Source: Candidatus Bathyarchaeota archaeon (GTDB taxonomy: Archaea > Thermoproteota > Bathyarchaeia > Bathyarchaeales > Bathyarchaeaceae). From it: a DNA stretch of 46,962 bases. The translations under genes were made by a program, and so were the position numbers. How positions within the stretch are numbered: the stretch's first letter is position 1; each line of letters opens with the position of its first letter. Of the stretch, positions 15,443 to 23,410 are shown piece after piece. Where the stretch lies: assembly GCA_020348865.1 (NCBI GenBank), contig CP070754.1:1329099-1376060 (forward strand), written 5' to 3'. The notes beneath the pieces are model-generated. The model was given only the letters and a program-made list of their open reading frames with translations, was not told where the DNA came from and ran no database searches.

Positions 15443-16906
15443 TTGAAGTTCGAACATTTTGTTGTCGTATTCTCAGGAATTGTCATAGTCTCTTTCCTGA
15501 TCGGAATGGCGTTGAATGTCTCTCCGATTTCACCTCAGGGGTTCGGAGGTACACCTGCATATGATAGTGGATGGCTTGATATCACTGATAAAACTGGACA
15601 AGACTTCAACATAACCCACAACTTGGGCAGCACTGACATAGTAGTGGATATAACTGGAAAAAGAGCGGCAAATGATGAAGCACATCAGAGGAACCTTGGT
15701 GGAACAGACTACACGTCGGAAGAGGGCAGGCAATACGGTGGACTGCAATTTGACCTCGCTTACTCGGTAGTTCAGACGGTTGATGGCGGATACGCCTTGG
15801 CTGGATACACCACCTCTCCTCCTCCCGCCTTTGATCGCGATCTCTGGCTGGTCAAAATCGATGCAAATGGAAACATGCAATGGAACAGGGAATATGGTGG
15901 AGCTGGTCATGACAACGCTCACTCTCTTGTACAGACGAGTGATGGAGGATACGCAATTGCTGGCTTGACAAGATCCTATGGTGCTGGGGACTGGGATTTC
16001 TGGCTGGTTAAGACTGATTCAGCTGGAAACGTTGAGTGGAACCAGACGTATGGTGGGGCAGGCGTCGATGGGGCTTGGTCCATAGTGGAAACAGGTGATG
16101 GCGGATACGCAATCGTAGGTTATACAGAGTCTTATGGCGCCGGCAACGCTGATTTCTGGTTGGTTAAGACTGATTCAGCTGGAAACGTTGAGTGGAACCA
16201 GACGTATGGAGGAACAGGTGTTGATGAAGCTTATTCTCTTGTCGCGACGAGTGATGGAGGGTATGCATTGGTTGGTCAGATTGGGGGCAATTCCTCGCTT
16301 GTTAAAGTTGACTCTTCTGGAAACCAAGAATTCAACAGCACATATGGCGGAGCCAATGAAGAATATGCAGCTTCTGTTATTGAGACTAGTGATGGAGGAT
16401 ACGCTATTGCTGGTTCTATTGAATTTTGGGGCCCTGATTTCTGGCTGGTCAAAACCGACTCAGTTGGAAATGAACAGTGGGCTAGAAGGTATGGAGGAGA
16501 AGGTACGGAAGTCGCGCATTCTGTGGTTCAAGCGGATGATGGAGGTTACGTACTAGCAGGATACACAAACTCTATTGGCGCTGGACAATATGATTTCTGG
16601 CTGGTCAAATTCGATTCAGTTGGAAGCGTTGTATGGAGTGAAACCTTCGGGACAGCAGCCTATGAAGAGGCTCGTTCACTGATTAAAACGTCTGATGGAG
16701 GATATGCCATCGGAGGATACATATATCCATCTGCAGGCGGCGACCTTTTCTTTGTCAAAACGGATGAATCTGGAAACGTCTTCCCATACAGGTTCAAGTA
16801 TGGTTTAGCTTGGACAAATACCTCAGCAGACGCAATCACCCTGTACAGAGGCACAACCGACCCATATTGGAACTACGTGCGTGTACGTATTTGGGAAACC
16901 AAATAA
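15443..16906 (+). CDS. Secreted seven-repeat beta-propeller protein
   Basis: About 488 residues with an N-terminal membrane helix (HFVVVFSGIVIVSFLIGMAL). Seven repeats of about 50 residues follow, each centred on DGGYaiaG, then DfWLVKtDs-GN-W and ending YGG. Seven repeats suggest one seven-bladed propeller. The frame is open from a TTG at 15407, but GGAAGTGAT lies 5 nt before the TTG at 15443, which places the helix at the N-terminus. Propellers of this kind in exported archaeal proteins are assumed to bind ligands or proteins. Two blades share 58 of 59 bases (15995-16053 and 16151-16209), a recent duplication or gene conversion. Confidence 0.8.
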   Translation: MKFEHFVVVFSGIVIVSFLIGMALNVSPISPQGFGGTPAYDSGWLDITDKTGQDFNITHNLGSTDIVVDITGKRAANDEAHQRNLGGTDYTSEEGRQYGGLQFDLAYSVVQTVDGGYALAGYTTSPPPAFDRDLWLVKIDANGNMQWNREYGGAGHDNAHSLVQTSDGGYAIAGLTRSYGAGDWDFWLVKTDSAGNVEWNQTYGGAGVDGAWSIVETGDGGYAIVGYTESYGAGNADFWLVKTDSAGNVEWNQTYGGTGVDEAYSLVATSDGGYALVGQIGGNSSLVKVDSSGNQEFNSTYGGANEEYAASVIETSDGGYAIAGSIEFWGPDFWLVKTDSVGNEQWARRYGGEGTEVAHSVVQADDGGYVLAGYTNSIGAGQYDFWLVKFDSVGSVVWSETFGTAAYEEARSLIKTSDGGYAIGGYIYPSAGGDLFFVKTDESGNVFPYRFKYGLAWTNTSADAITLYRGTTDPYWNYVRVRIWETK

Positions 16907-16938
16907 ATCTCTACGCACCTGCACGTCACCCACACCAA

Positions 16939-16950
16939 AAGCCTTATGAA
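16939..16950 (+). promoter_or_regulatory. TATA box of the zinc-ribbon membrane gene
   Basis: AAGCCTTATGAA lies 41-52 bp upstream of the ATG at 16991. The same form recurs at 20270-20282, 28381-28394 and 34969-34979, suggesting a local consensus near CTTTATGA. Confidence 0.5.
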
Positions 16951-16990
16951 TACACGCTATTGATACAGTTGCCCATCGGAGCGGAATGTA

Positions 16991-17371
16991 ATGGTTTATT
17001 GCGTCAAATGTGGTGCCAAAAACAAAAAGGACGCTAAATATTGTGGCAAGTGTGGGGCAACCTTGGAGCCCTCAAGGGAGAAACGCTTTGAGAAACGTGC
17101 AGAGGAGTGGGGTGAAGAATTCGGAAGGCGAGCTGAAGAATGGGGCGAAAAGCTTGGAAAGCGTGCCGAAGAGGAATGCTTTGGTCTCCCCCATGGCGGC
17201 GCAATCTTTGGGCTGTTGATTGGCTGTGTGATAATACTGGTAGGGATTACTTTGGTCTTGAGGGAAATATTCCAGCTTACATTCGGTTTTGACATCATTT
17301 GGCCATTCTTTGTGATTGTCTTTGGCCTGTTGTTCATCGCCGGCGCTGTATACGCTTTGACTCGTAAATAG
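16991..17371 (+). CDS. Zinc-ribbon protein with two membrane helices (ECFGLPxGGAI family)
   Basis: A 126-residue protein. The N-terminal zinc ribbon reads MVYCVKCGAKNKKDAKYCGK with C-x2-C pairs. A charged repeat follows (RAEEWGEEFGRRAEEWGEKL, probably helical), then the motif EECFGLPHGGAIFG and two hydrophobic helices (LLIGCVIILVGITLVL and IIWPFFVIVFGLLFIAGAVY). The last 60 residues resemble the protein at 28076-28285, which has the same ECFGLP-GGAI motif and helix pair but no ribbon. The topology suggests a cytoplasmic ribbon anchored to the membrane. GGAG precedes the ATG. Confidence 0.75.
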   Translation: MVYCVKCGAKNKKDAKYCGKCGATLEPSREKRFEKRAEEWGEEFGRRAEEWGEKLGKRAEEECFGLPHGGAIFGLLIGCVIILVGITLVLREIFQLTFGFDIIWPFFVIVFGLLFIAGAVYALTRK

Positions 17372-17416
17372 ACACTTCCTACCTGTATGTTTACCTTCGA
17401 TACTTGGGTCTGGTCA

Positions 17417-20113
17417 TCAGCAGGTTTTTCCATAGTTTCTGCCAATTATCATCATATCTCTGATGTCTATGTACCCGTCTCTGGTCAGGTCTGTTTGCGG
17501 ATCGTATCTGGGGTCGCCTTCAACAGATCCATACGCTTTGCCTCCTACGGTGAAGTCATGGATGTCAACGATGCCATCACCGTTTATGTCAGCCAACATT
17601 TTCACTTCCACGTAGCCATCCGTAAAGTTGTTGTTGATGATGTCTGTCTCCGAGGGTACTTCGCTCGCTTCTGCTATGATTGTGTAGTTGAAGCATGGTG
17701 CAACATTTGTTGTGTTCCAGCTGAACGTCATGTTCATCGTGCCATCGGGAGTTAGGTTGGTGATTGTCTGTGTTCCTAGGGTGCTGGCGTTGTAGTAGGC
17801 TGTCACATTGAATGTTTCGGTTGCGCCTCCATTGTTTCTAACTGCAACGCTGATGTTCACAGGCCAACTGGCATAGGTCTCGTTAGTAGATGGTTCAACA
17901 CTGGTTATGGCTACGTCACGCAGGAGCCTGCCTGTGCTCTGCAAGTTAAATGAGCCATTTCCACCGACCCACTTCACCACGATATAGTACAAATCCGATT
18001 CCATGGGCGTGAACAGAATTGTTTCATCAGTTCCAGTTGAGGCGTTGACGCTTTTTTCTACGATGATTGGTTGTCCGTAATTGTCTGAAGTGCCATTATA
18101 TAGATAGAGATCGTAGTCTGCACCGAATGGAACGGACAAGTTGAATCTGTACTCGTTTTTGGCCATCAGTGAAACTTGTCGTGCCCATACTTTTTTGTCT
18201 GTTGGGTTAGGTCCAAATGTGGCGTTGCCTAATTCTCCTATGGTGTGTGTCATTGATGTTGCTTCTATGGCTGCATCAGCTGAGACTCGGCCATAACCTT
18301 CTTTGCTGTCTTTGCTTCCACGGTTGAGTGGCGGCTCGTTTGAGGATTCTCCGCTTTGGGTTTCAAAGGCTGTCATGCCGATGAGCATCTTCACTTTGAG
18401 CGCTTCTTCTTGAGTCCAATTCCACTCTCCAAGAGCTTGAGCAATCAGCGCTGCAAGTCCGGAGACGTGTGGCGTGGACATTGATGTTCCAGCCATCTGT
18501 TGATAATCATTCAGTTGTTGATCTACGTAACTGGTGTGTCCTGCATCCACTTCATTGCTGTCTACCGATAGAATCTTGTTTCCAAATTGAGGGTCAAAAG
18601 TTCCTCCTGGGGCGGCAACATCAGGTTTGATTAATCCGTACTCGTTCTTAGCGGTGTCTCCATTGCTGCTGTATGAAGCTATTCCGTCTAGATCATTTGT
18701 GGCTGCCACGGTCAGAACGTAAGCTGCTGTTCCAGGCGAGCCAATTGTAAATTCTGGGTAGTCATTGCCAGCTGATACAACCGTTATGATGCCATTCGCA
18801 ACCATTGTGTCTGCCTTCTCGTCTAGCGTAGTGTATGTTGCTCCGTTCACCAGTCCTACGCTCATGCTGGCTGCTACAATGTGATACTCAATTCGATTTT
18901 CAATTATCCAATCCATTCCAGCAATAATGAGTGATGCGGTTCCCGACCCGGTATTGTCGAATACTTTTACGCCGACAAGTTTCGAGTCTGGTGCTACACC
19001 AGTGAAGAGGTTATGTCCATCATTCTGCCCCTGATAGGGATAGGTTTCTAGGCATGAGAAGGGGGTGCCAGATGGTCCGGCAATGTTGCCGACGAAAATT
19101 TCGTACCGTCCTGTGGGATTGGCGGTACCGGTTGTATTGTAAGATATGGTCAAGGGTTGACTTGTCCCGGTTCTCCTTTCCACTTCGCCAGTTGGGCTGC
19201 TTAGAACCATCAAGACATTGTTTGTGCCTCCCCAACTGCAGTTCAGATCGATGACTCCTGAATTCTCGACGTCGATGTAATCTACGTAGCCATAGACGGA
19301 AGGTCCAGGAGGATCTGGAGGCAACACATATGTGAAGGTGGTCTCAATCCTGTCAGATCCTTGCAGTAGGTTTGCGGCACCGGTTCCAGCCGCGATACCG
19401 GCTACGTGGGAGCCGTGTTCACCGTAATCTTCAGGTGTTGTGGAGCTGTCTGAAGTAGCGTCATACCAGCCTACGATTTTGCTGGAGAAGTTGAGGTCTT
19501 CAAACGGTCCTAGATCTGGATGTGAGTCGTCGATGCCTGTGTCTACGATTGCGATGGAATGGTTGGATGATCCCGTATATCCAAGTGTGTCCCAAACAGT
19601 TGGTCTTGCCCTGATGATGGGGACGCCGACGTCTAGGTGATATTGAATAGGTGCATCATGTTCTACGACGCTGAGCTTTCCTTTCTCAAGCGCTACGAAC
19701 TCTGGTATGTTTGCGGCTGGGATTACACCTGCAAAACCATACGTCACATACTTGTAGACATGAGTGACATAGCCACCAAGCATCTTGAACCAATCTAAGT
19801 CTTGGTCTGAGACAGGGTGTTGCAGTGTGACTACAACAGGGAGAACAGCGCTCCTGTTTGTGACTTGTTGAGAGATTAGAGTTTCTAGGCTATCTTGGAT
19901 TCCGTCAGCGTCCTTGTCCATCCTATGCCTGTTGTGGATTATTGGAGGAGCAAACTCGGTTAAGCCCGCATGTGGCGTATTCTCTCCTTCTGGATTGTGT
20001 GCCTTTGATGTGAATGGAAATGAAGAGATTGGGGGAAAAGCTAAGATAAGTATCAAAAACACAGAGAATGTGATGTAGGCTATTCTCTTTCTCCTCAAGC
20101 CAAAGTGCACCAA
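17417..20113 (-). CDS. Secreted subtilisin-family (S8) serine protease with CARDB and dockerin-like C-terminus
   Basis: About 898 residues. Order: signal helix (AYITFSVFLILILAF), inhibitor-like prodomain (about 75-150), S8 catalytic domain, a domain rich in YDLYLYNG (pre-peptidase C type), a CARDB domain (RDVAITSVEPSTNETYASWP), then a dockerin-like repeat pair (DINGDGIVDIHD and DLTRDGYIDIRD) ending RNYGKTC. The triad is visible: D in IVDTGIDDSH (about 190), H in HGSHVAG (about 234) and S in AGTSMSTPHVSG (about 541), with the oxyanion N in SAGND. About 95 residues of a beta-rich domain are inserted between the His segment and GVAPDSKLVGVKV. It starts at TTG or the adjacent GTG. Confidence 0.9.
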   Translation of the reverse strand: MVHFGLRRKRIAYITFSVFLILILAFPPISSFPFTSKAHNPEGENTPHAGLTEFAPPIIHNRHRMDKDADGIQDSLETLISQQVTNRSAVLPVVVTLQHPVSDQDLDWFKMLGGYVTHVYKYVTYGFAGVIPAANIPEFVALEKGKLSVVEHDAPIQYHLDVGVPIIRARPTVWDTLGYTGSSNHSIAIVDTGIDDSHPDLGPFEDLNFSSKIVGWYDATSDSSTTPEDYGEHGSHVAGIAAGTGAANLLQGSDRIETTFTYVLPPDPPGPSVYGYVDYIDVENSGVIDLNCSWGGTNNVLMVLSSPTGEVERRTGTSQPLTISYNTTGTANPTGRYEIFVGNIAGPSGTPFSCLETYPYQGQNDGHNLFTGVAPDSKLVGVKVFDNTGSGTASLIIAGMDWIIENRIEYHIVAASMSVGLVNGATYTTLDEKADTMVANGIITVVSAGNDYPEFTIGSPGTAAYVLTVAATNDLDGIASYSSNGDTAKNEYGLIKPDVAAPGGTFDPQFGNKILSVDSNEVDAGHTSYVDQQLNDYQQMAGTSMSTPHVSGLAALIAQALGEWNWTQEEALKVKMLIGMTAFETQSGESSNEPPLNRGSKDSKEGYGRVSADAAIEATSMTHTIGELGNATFGPNPTDKKVWARQVSLMAKNEYRFNLSVPFGADYDLYLYNGTSDNYGQPIIVEKSVNASTGTDETILFTPMESDLYYIVVKWVGGNGSFNLQSTGRLLRDVAITSVEPSTNETYASWPVNISVAVRNNGGATETFNVTAYYNASTLGTQTITNLTPDGTMNMTFSWNTTNVAPCFNYTIIAEASEVPSETDIINNNFTDGYVEVKMLADINGDGIVDIHDFTVGGKAYGSVEGDPRYDPQTDLTRDGYIDIRDMMIIGRNYGKTC

Positions 20114-20247
20114 AGGACTCTTTCATCAAAAACAATGAGTAAGGCTTGTTAAAAGGATTTGTTCTCTTATTTTATATTCTTATTTTATATAATAGACGAC
20201 CAGAAGTTTCTTCCTTGTGTCGCAACGTGGCATATGCTTTTCCGCAT

Positions 20248-20257
20248 CATGTGTGCG
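20248..20257. repeat. Alternating tract upstream of the Lrp-like gene (CATGTGTGCG)
   Basis: Ten alternating bases ending about 12 bp upstream of the TATA box at 20270-20282. It matches the tract-then-TATA arrangement seen at other promoters in the window. Confidence 0.4.
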
Positions 20258-20269
20258 AACTTCGAGAGC

Positions 20270-20282
20270 AAAGTTTTATGAG
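20270..20282 (+). promoter_or_regulatory. TATA box of the Lrp-like regulator
   Basis: AAAGTTTTATGAG, about 24 bp before the first GTG at 20306, which implies an almost leaderless mRNA. Confidence 0.5.
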
Positions 20283-20305
20283 TTGTGAGAAACGAATAGG
20301 TTTCA

Positions 20306-20848
20306 GTGGTGGATTTGAAGCTGAAGGATCTCGATCTGAGGATCATGTGTGAGTTGATGAAAAACTCTAAAGTAAGCGACAGAAAACTAGCCAAGATTAC
20401 TGGGGTCTCTCAACCCACCATCACCAGAAGAAGAGCTAAACTCGAGAAAGATGGAATGCTCGATTACACTGCAATCCCAAATTTCGTCAAATTAGGCTTT
20501 GAAATTTTTGTCATCAGCTTCTACTCTTGGAAAGCTGAAGCTCATGCGCAAGAGTTTGGTGAAGATAAGGAGAAGCTCCTGGATAAGCTATCTGCGTTTC
20601 TTTCAAAAAATAAGAACATCCTCTTCACCTCGAGAGGGCGTGGTTTTGGGATGCAGAGGATGATGATTTCAGTTCACAAGTCGTATTCCGATTACATGAA
20701 GCTTGTGCAAGCTGTCAATCTGGAATATGGTACATATCTGTCTAAGAGTGATTCATTCATCATAAGTTTAAAGACAGATGTTGTTGGTAGAACGCTTGGG
20801 TTCAAATATTTGGCAGAATATATTGTGGAAAATTTGAAGAAGACCTGA
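20306..20848 (+). CDS. Lrp/AsnC-like transcriptional regulator
   Basis: A 180-residue protein. The N-terminal winged helix is clear: LDLRIMCELMKNSKVSDRKL followed by TGVSQPTITRRRAKLEKDGM. The rest (LGFEIFVISFYSW, MISVHKSYSDYMKLVQAV) could be a divergent ligand-binding domain, somewhat longer than the RAM domain of classical Lrp. It sits between the subtilase and beta-helix genes, both minus strand, and may control this exported block. It starts at GTG 20306 or GTG 20309. Confidence 0.8.
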   Translation: MVDLKLKDLDLRIMCELMKNSKVSDRKLAKITGVSQPTITRRRAKLEKDGMLDYTAIPNFVKLGFEIFVISFYSWKAEAHAQEFGEDKEKLLDKLSAFLSKNKNILFTSRGRGFGMQRMMISVHKSYSDYMKLVQAVNLEYGTYLSKSDSFIISLKTDVVGRTLGFKYLAEYIVENLKKT

Positions 20849-20902
20849 TTTTCAGAGTTCAAGCATGCAGAGAACCGGATCGATGTTGAGAAGCATTGGC
20901 TA

Positions 20903-22609
20903 TTAACAGGTCTTTCCAAAGTTTCGGCTAATCACCAATATATCTCTTATGTCTATGTGGTCATCTTTGTTGAAGTCTACTTCTGGGTTGAATTCAGGGT
21001 TGCCTGCATATGGTCCGTCGGCTTTGCCTGCAGCGTTTAGGTCAAGGATGTCAATGACGCCGTCGCCGTTTACGTCTCCAATCATCTTCACTTTTACGTT
21101 TTCGCCGATGAAGGTGTTGTCTGAAGTCTGGATTTCTCCTGGGACTGTGGTTGCTTCAGCTTTGATTGTGTGTTCGACGCAGGGTTGCATATCTGTGGTG
21201 TTCCAGCTAAATGTTAAGGTCACGTTTTGTGCAGGAGCTACGGTGACGTTTTCTTCTGTTCCGATGGTTCCAAAGATTGCTTCGGTGATGTTTTCGTATG
21301 TGACGGTGACGTTGAAAGTCTCTGTGAACGTTCCTTGGTTTTCTGCGACGACTGTGATGTTAACGATTTCTCCCACGTACGCTTCGGTGTCAGATGGAGT
21401 GACGCTTATTACAGCAACATCGTGGAAGACTCCATAAGGCTCCATTAGGGGGTGCCAATCCACGCCTTCCCATGGTACGAAGGTGTCGCCTGTGCCGTCG
21501 TCGTCAGTGTCTGCCCCAATGTAGTCGCTCCAGTAGTTTCCCCTGTAAGGCACCGGACTGGCCCAAGCGTTTGTGCTTGTTAAGTCTTGAAACGCTCCTT
21601 TTGCGTTGTCGATGAAGTTGTTGTGGTAGATACTGTTTCCATCGGAGTCTGCTGCTATCCAGGCGCCCCAACTGTTTTCCAGCATGAAGTTTTCTATTAT
21701 GGTGCTTCCAGCGGAGTTGTAGAGGTCAAGTCCCCAATCAGTCTGTGACAGTATGTTGGTGCTGACAGTGTTTGCTCCACAATATCCCAGGTAAATGCCG
21801 TAAGAGCTTCCATCAACTGTGTTGTCTGAAACTGTGTTGTCTTCTGAATACATCAATTGGCAGCCTACCGCGCCTCCTAGGATGTTGTTGTATCCTATGA
21901 TGTTGCTGTTTGAGTAGGTGAGGTAGATGTTCCAGGAGTTGCTGGTGAGCGTGTTTGCGCTTATGTTACCGTTGTTTGAGTAGGGTACGTATATGCCGTA
22001 TGAAGTGTCAGAAACCGTGTTGTTGATAACCTGGCTGCTTGACGTGTCAGAGATTTCAATGCCAAAGGCGCTTTCTGATATCTGGTTGTTTCTGATGATG
22101 GTGTTGCTAGATTCTATTACGTCTATACCGTACATTTGATTGTTGATGAAGACGTTATCTTCGATTGTGTTGCCGTCAGCGTCGGATATGACGACGCCGA
22201 CTGTATTATCTATAATTCGGGTGTTGCGGATTGTTAGTCCATCGTAAGGATAGTAAATGGTGACGCCGCTGTAGCTCCCTCCATTACGGATTGTCAAGTT
22301 GCATAGTTCCACATTGTCTTCCAGTATGTTGAAGACCGTGTCTTCGCCGCCGCTGTCGACTATGGTGTTTGTGGCGCTGTCACCGTTTATCGTTACCGTT
22401 TTGTTCACTACTACGTTTTCAGGGTATATTCCAGCGTCAACTTCTATGATGTCTCCATTTCCAGCTGCATTCACAGCAGCCTGAATAGTCGGATATTGTT
22501 GTGGTACTAGAAGCGTATCTGCTGCAACGGGAACTATGAACCATGCTGTAAGCGTTGCTGGGAGCAACGTTAGAAGCAGCAGAGTCAATAGAAATCGCTG
22601 ACAACGCAT
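20903..22609 (-). CDS. Secreted right-handed beta-helix (NosD-like) protein with CARDB and dockerin-like C-terminus
   Basis: A 568-residue protein with a signal peptide (FLLTLLLLTLLPATLTAWF). The mature part begins VPQQYPTIQAAVNAAGNGD, the usual opening of NosD/pectate-lyase-type helices, followed by about a dozen N-x-I/V-x-x-N turns (NTIEDNVFINNQMYGIDV, NTISDN-type). Then comes EGVDWHPLMEPYG, a CARDB domain, and a dockerin-like pair (DVNGDGVIDILD, DFNKDDHIDIRD) ending RNFGKTC. Carbohydrate binding or cleavage is typical of the fold, but no catalytic site can be assigned. The C-terminal module clearly resembles that of the subtilase at 17417. Two 15-bp direct repeats lie upstream. Confidence 0.88.
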   Translation of the reverse strand: MRCQRFLLTLLLLTLLPATLTAWFIVPVAADTLLVPQQYPTIQAAVNAAGNGDIIEVDAGIYPENVVVNKTVTINGDSATNTIVDSGGEDTVFNILEDNVELCNLTIRNGGSYSGVTIYYPYDGLTIRNTRIIDNTVGVVISDADGNTIEDNVFINNQMYGIDVIESSNTIIRNNQISESAFGIEISDTSSSQVINNTVSDTSYGIYVPYSNNGNISANTLTSNSWNIYLTYSNSNIIGYNNILGGAVGCQLMYSEDNTVSDNTVDGSSYGIYLGYCGANTVSTNILSQTDWGLDLYNSAGSTIIENFMLENSWGAWIAADSDGNSIYHNNFIDNAKGAFQDLTSTNAWASPVPYRGNYWSDYIGADTDDDGTGDTFVPWEGVDWHPLMEPYGVFHDVAVISVTPSDTEAYVGEIVNITVVAENQGTFTETFNVTVTYENITEAIFGTIGTEENVTVAPAQNVTLTFSWNTTDMQPCVEHTIKAEATTVPGEIQTSDNTFIGENVKVKMIGDVNGDGVIDILDLNAAGKADGPYAGNPEFNPEVDFNKDDHIDIRDILVISRNFGKTC

Positions 22610-22639
22610 ACGCTAGTCGCCCTCCTCTCCCCTTGTATG

Positions 22640-22689
22640 CAGATTAACCTTACATTACTGTTTGCTACAGCATTCAGATTAACCTTACA
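22640..22689. repeat. Two 15-bp direct repeats upstream of the beta-helix gene
   Basis: CAGATTAACCTTACA occurs at 22640-22654 and again at 22675-22689, a spacing of exactly 35 bp. Read on the gene's strand the unit is TGTAAGGTTAATCTG. The pair ends about 30 bp before the ATG at 22609, inside the promoter region. It looks like a duplicated operator or activator site. Confidence 0.6.
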
Positions 22690-22730
22690 GTAACTATGTT
22701 CTATAACGCTTTGATATATGTGCTCTGAAT

Positions 22731-23210
22731 CTAAGTTGGCGGTGGTGGAGGCGGTGGAGTATGGTGAACTATGATTTTGATGGAGCCTATGCATGAGAAT
22801 GGTGTTCCACCATACTCGTCTTTGAGATTTCCGGTTATTGTGAGCCAAATCTTGTAGGGTGGTGCGAGGGCTCCCAAGTGAGTGATTTTGCCCCAAATAA
22901 TGTTAATGACTAATTGTCCGTCGAACTCGGCAATGAGAGTGTTAACTGCGAGCGGGTCCATGTAGGCGCTGTCAGGAGCAAGCGAACCTTCGAGTAACAC
23001 AGTGGAGATATTTATCCATCTTGGCTGGCCATCGCTCTCAAAATGTATTTCTGCCTTTACTACGCTTGGAGCCGACAGAGACAGATCTACCCTTTTCGGT
23101 TCGAATTTGGCACTGCCAACTATGGTTGCTGCGCTTGCTGGCGAAAATGCTACCAAACTAACTAAAATCGCTAAGAGTATCACTGAATAGGCGAGAGTCC
23201 CCTTTCTCAT
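22731..23210 (-). CDS. Small secreted protein, STVLLEG-domain paralogue 1
   Basis: A 159-residue exported protein with a signal peptide (GTLAYSVILLAILVSLVAFS, then ASA). The domain begins AKFEPKRVDLSL, includes INISTVLLEGSLAP, IAEFDGQLVINIIWGKI and WLTITGNLKDE, and ends in seven prolines plus threonine. It belongs to a beta-sandwich type often placed before dockerins in exported archaeal and bacterial proteins, here stand-alone. It resembles its neighbour at 23411-23881 along its length. A strong TATA (AACTTTTATATGG on this strand) is at 23242-23254. Function is unknown. Confidence 0.75.
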   Translation of the reverse strand: MRKGTLAYSVILLAILVSLVAFSPASAATIVGSAKFEPKRVDLSLSAPSVVKAEIHFESDGQPRWINISTVLLEGSLAPDSAYMDPLAVNTLIAEFDGQLVINIIWGKITHLGALAPPYKIWLTITGNLKDEYGGTPFSCIGSIKIIVHHTPPPPPPPT

Positions 23211-23241
23211 ATCTGCTCACCCTATAGTTGAATCGGTGCGA

Positions 23242-23254
23242 CCATATAAAAGTT
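23242..23254 (-). promoter_or_regulatory. TATA box of the STVLLEG paralogue 1
   Basis: AACTTTTATATGG on the minus strand, about 32-44 bp before the ATG at 23210. An alternating tract (23292-23304) lies about 38 bp further upstream. Confidence 0.55.
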
Positions 23255-23291
23255 ATCGTGTTATATTCTATAAGACAGATTCATTCATTCT

Positions 23292-23304
23292 CACATGCAC
23301 ACGC
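23292..23304. repeat. Alternating pyrimidine-purine tract (CACATGCACACGC)
   Basis: Thirteen perfectly alternating bases in the 200-bp spacer between the two STVLLEG paralogues, upstream of the TATA box at 23242-23254. Confidence 0.55.
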
Positions 23305-23410
23305 TTGCTTTAAGGCTCAGTCAGCACTTTCATATCTACATTTCGGAAATGCCTGAATGCTTTTTTGCCATACTTTTCGTGAAGCTTCTTGGCATAGGTC
23401 TGTGGTGCTT

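Noticed and set aside
16874..16890. 17-bp alternating tract TACGTGCGTGTACGTAT
   Set aside because: It is inside the coding end of the propeller gene (YVRVRIW), so codon sequence may explain it; left out of the spacer count.
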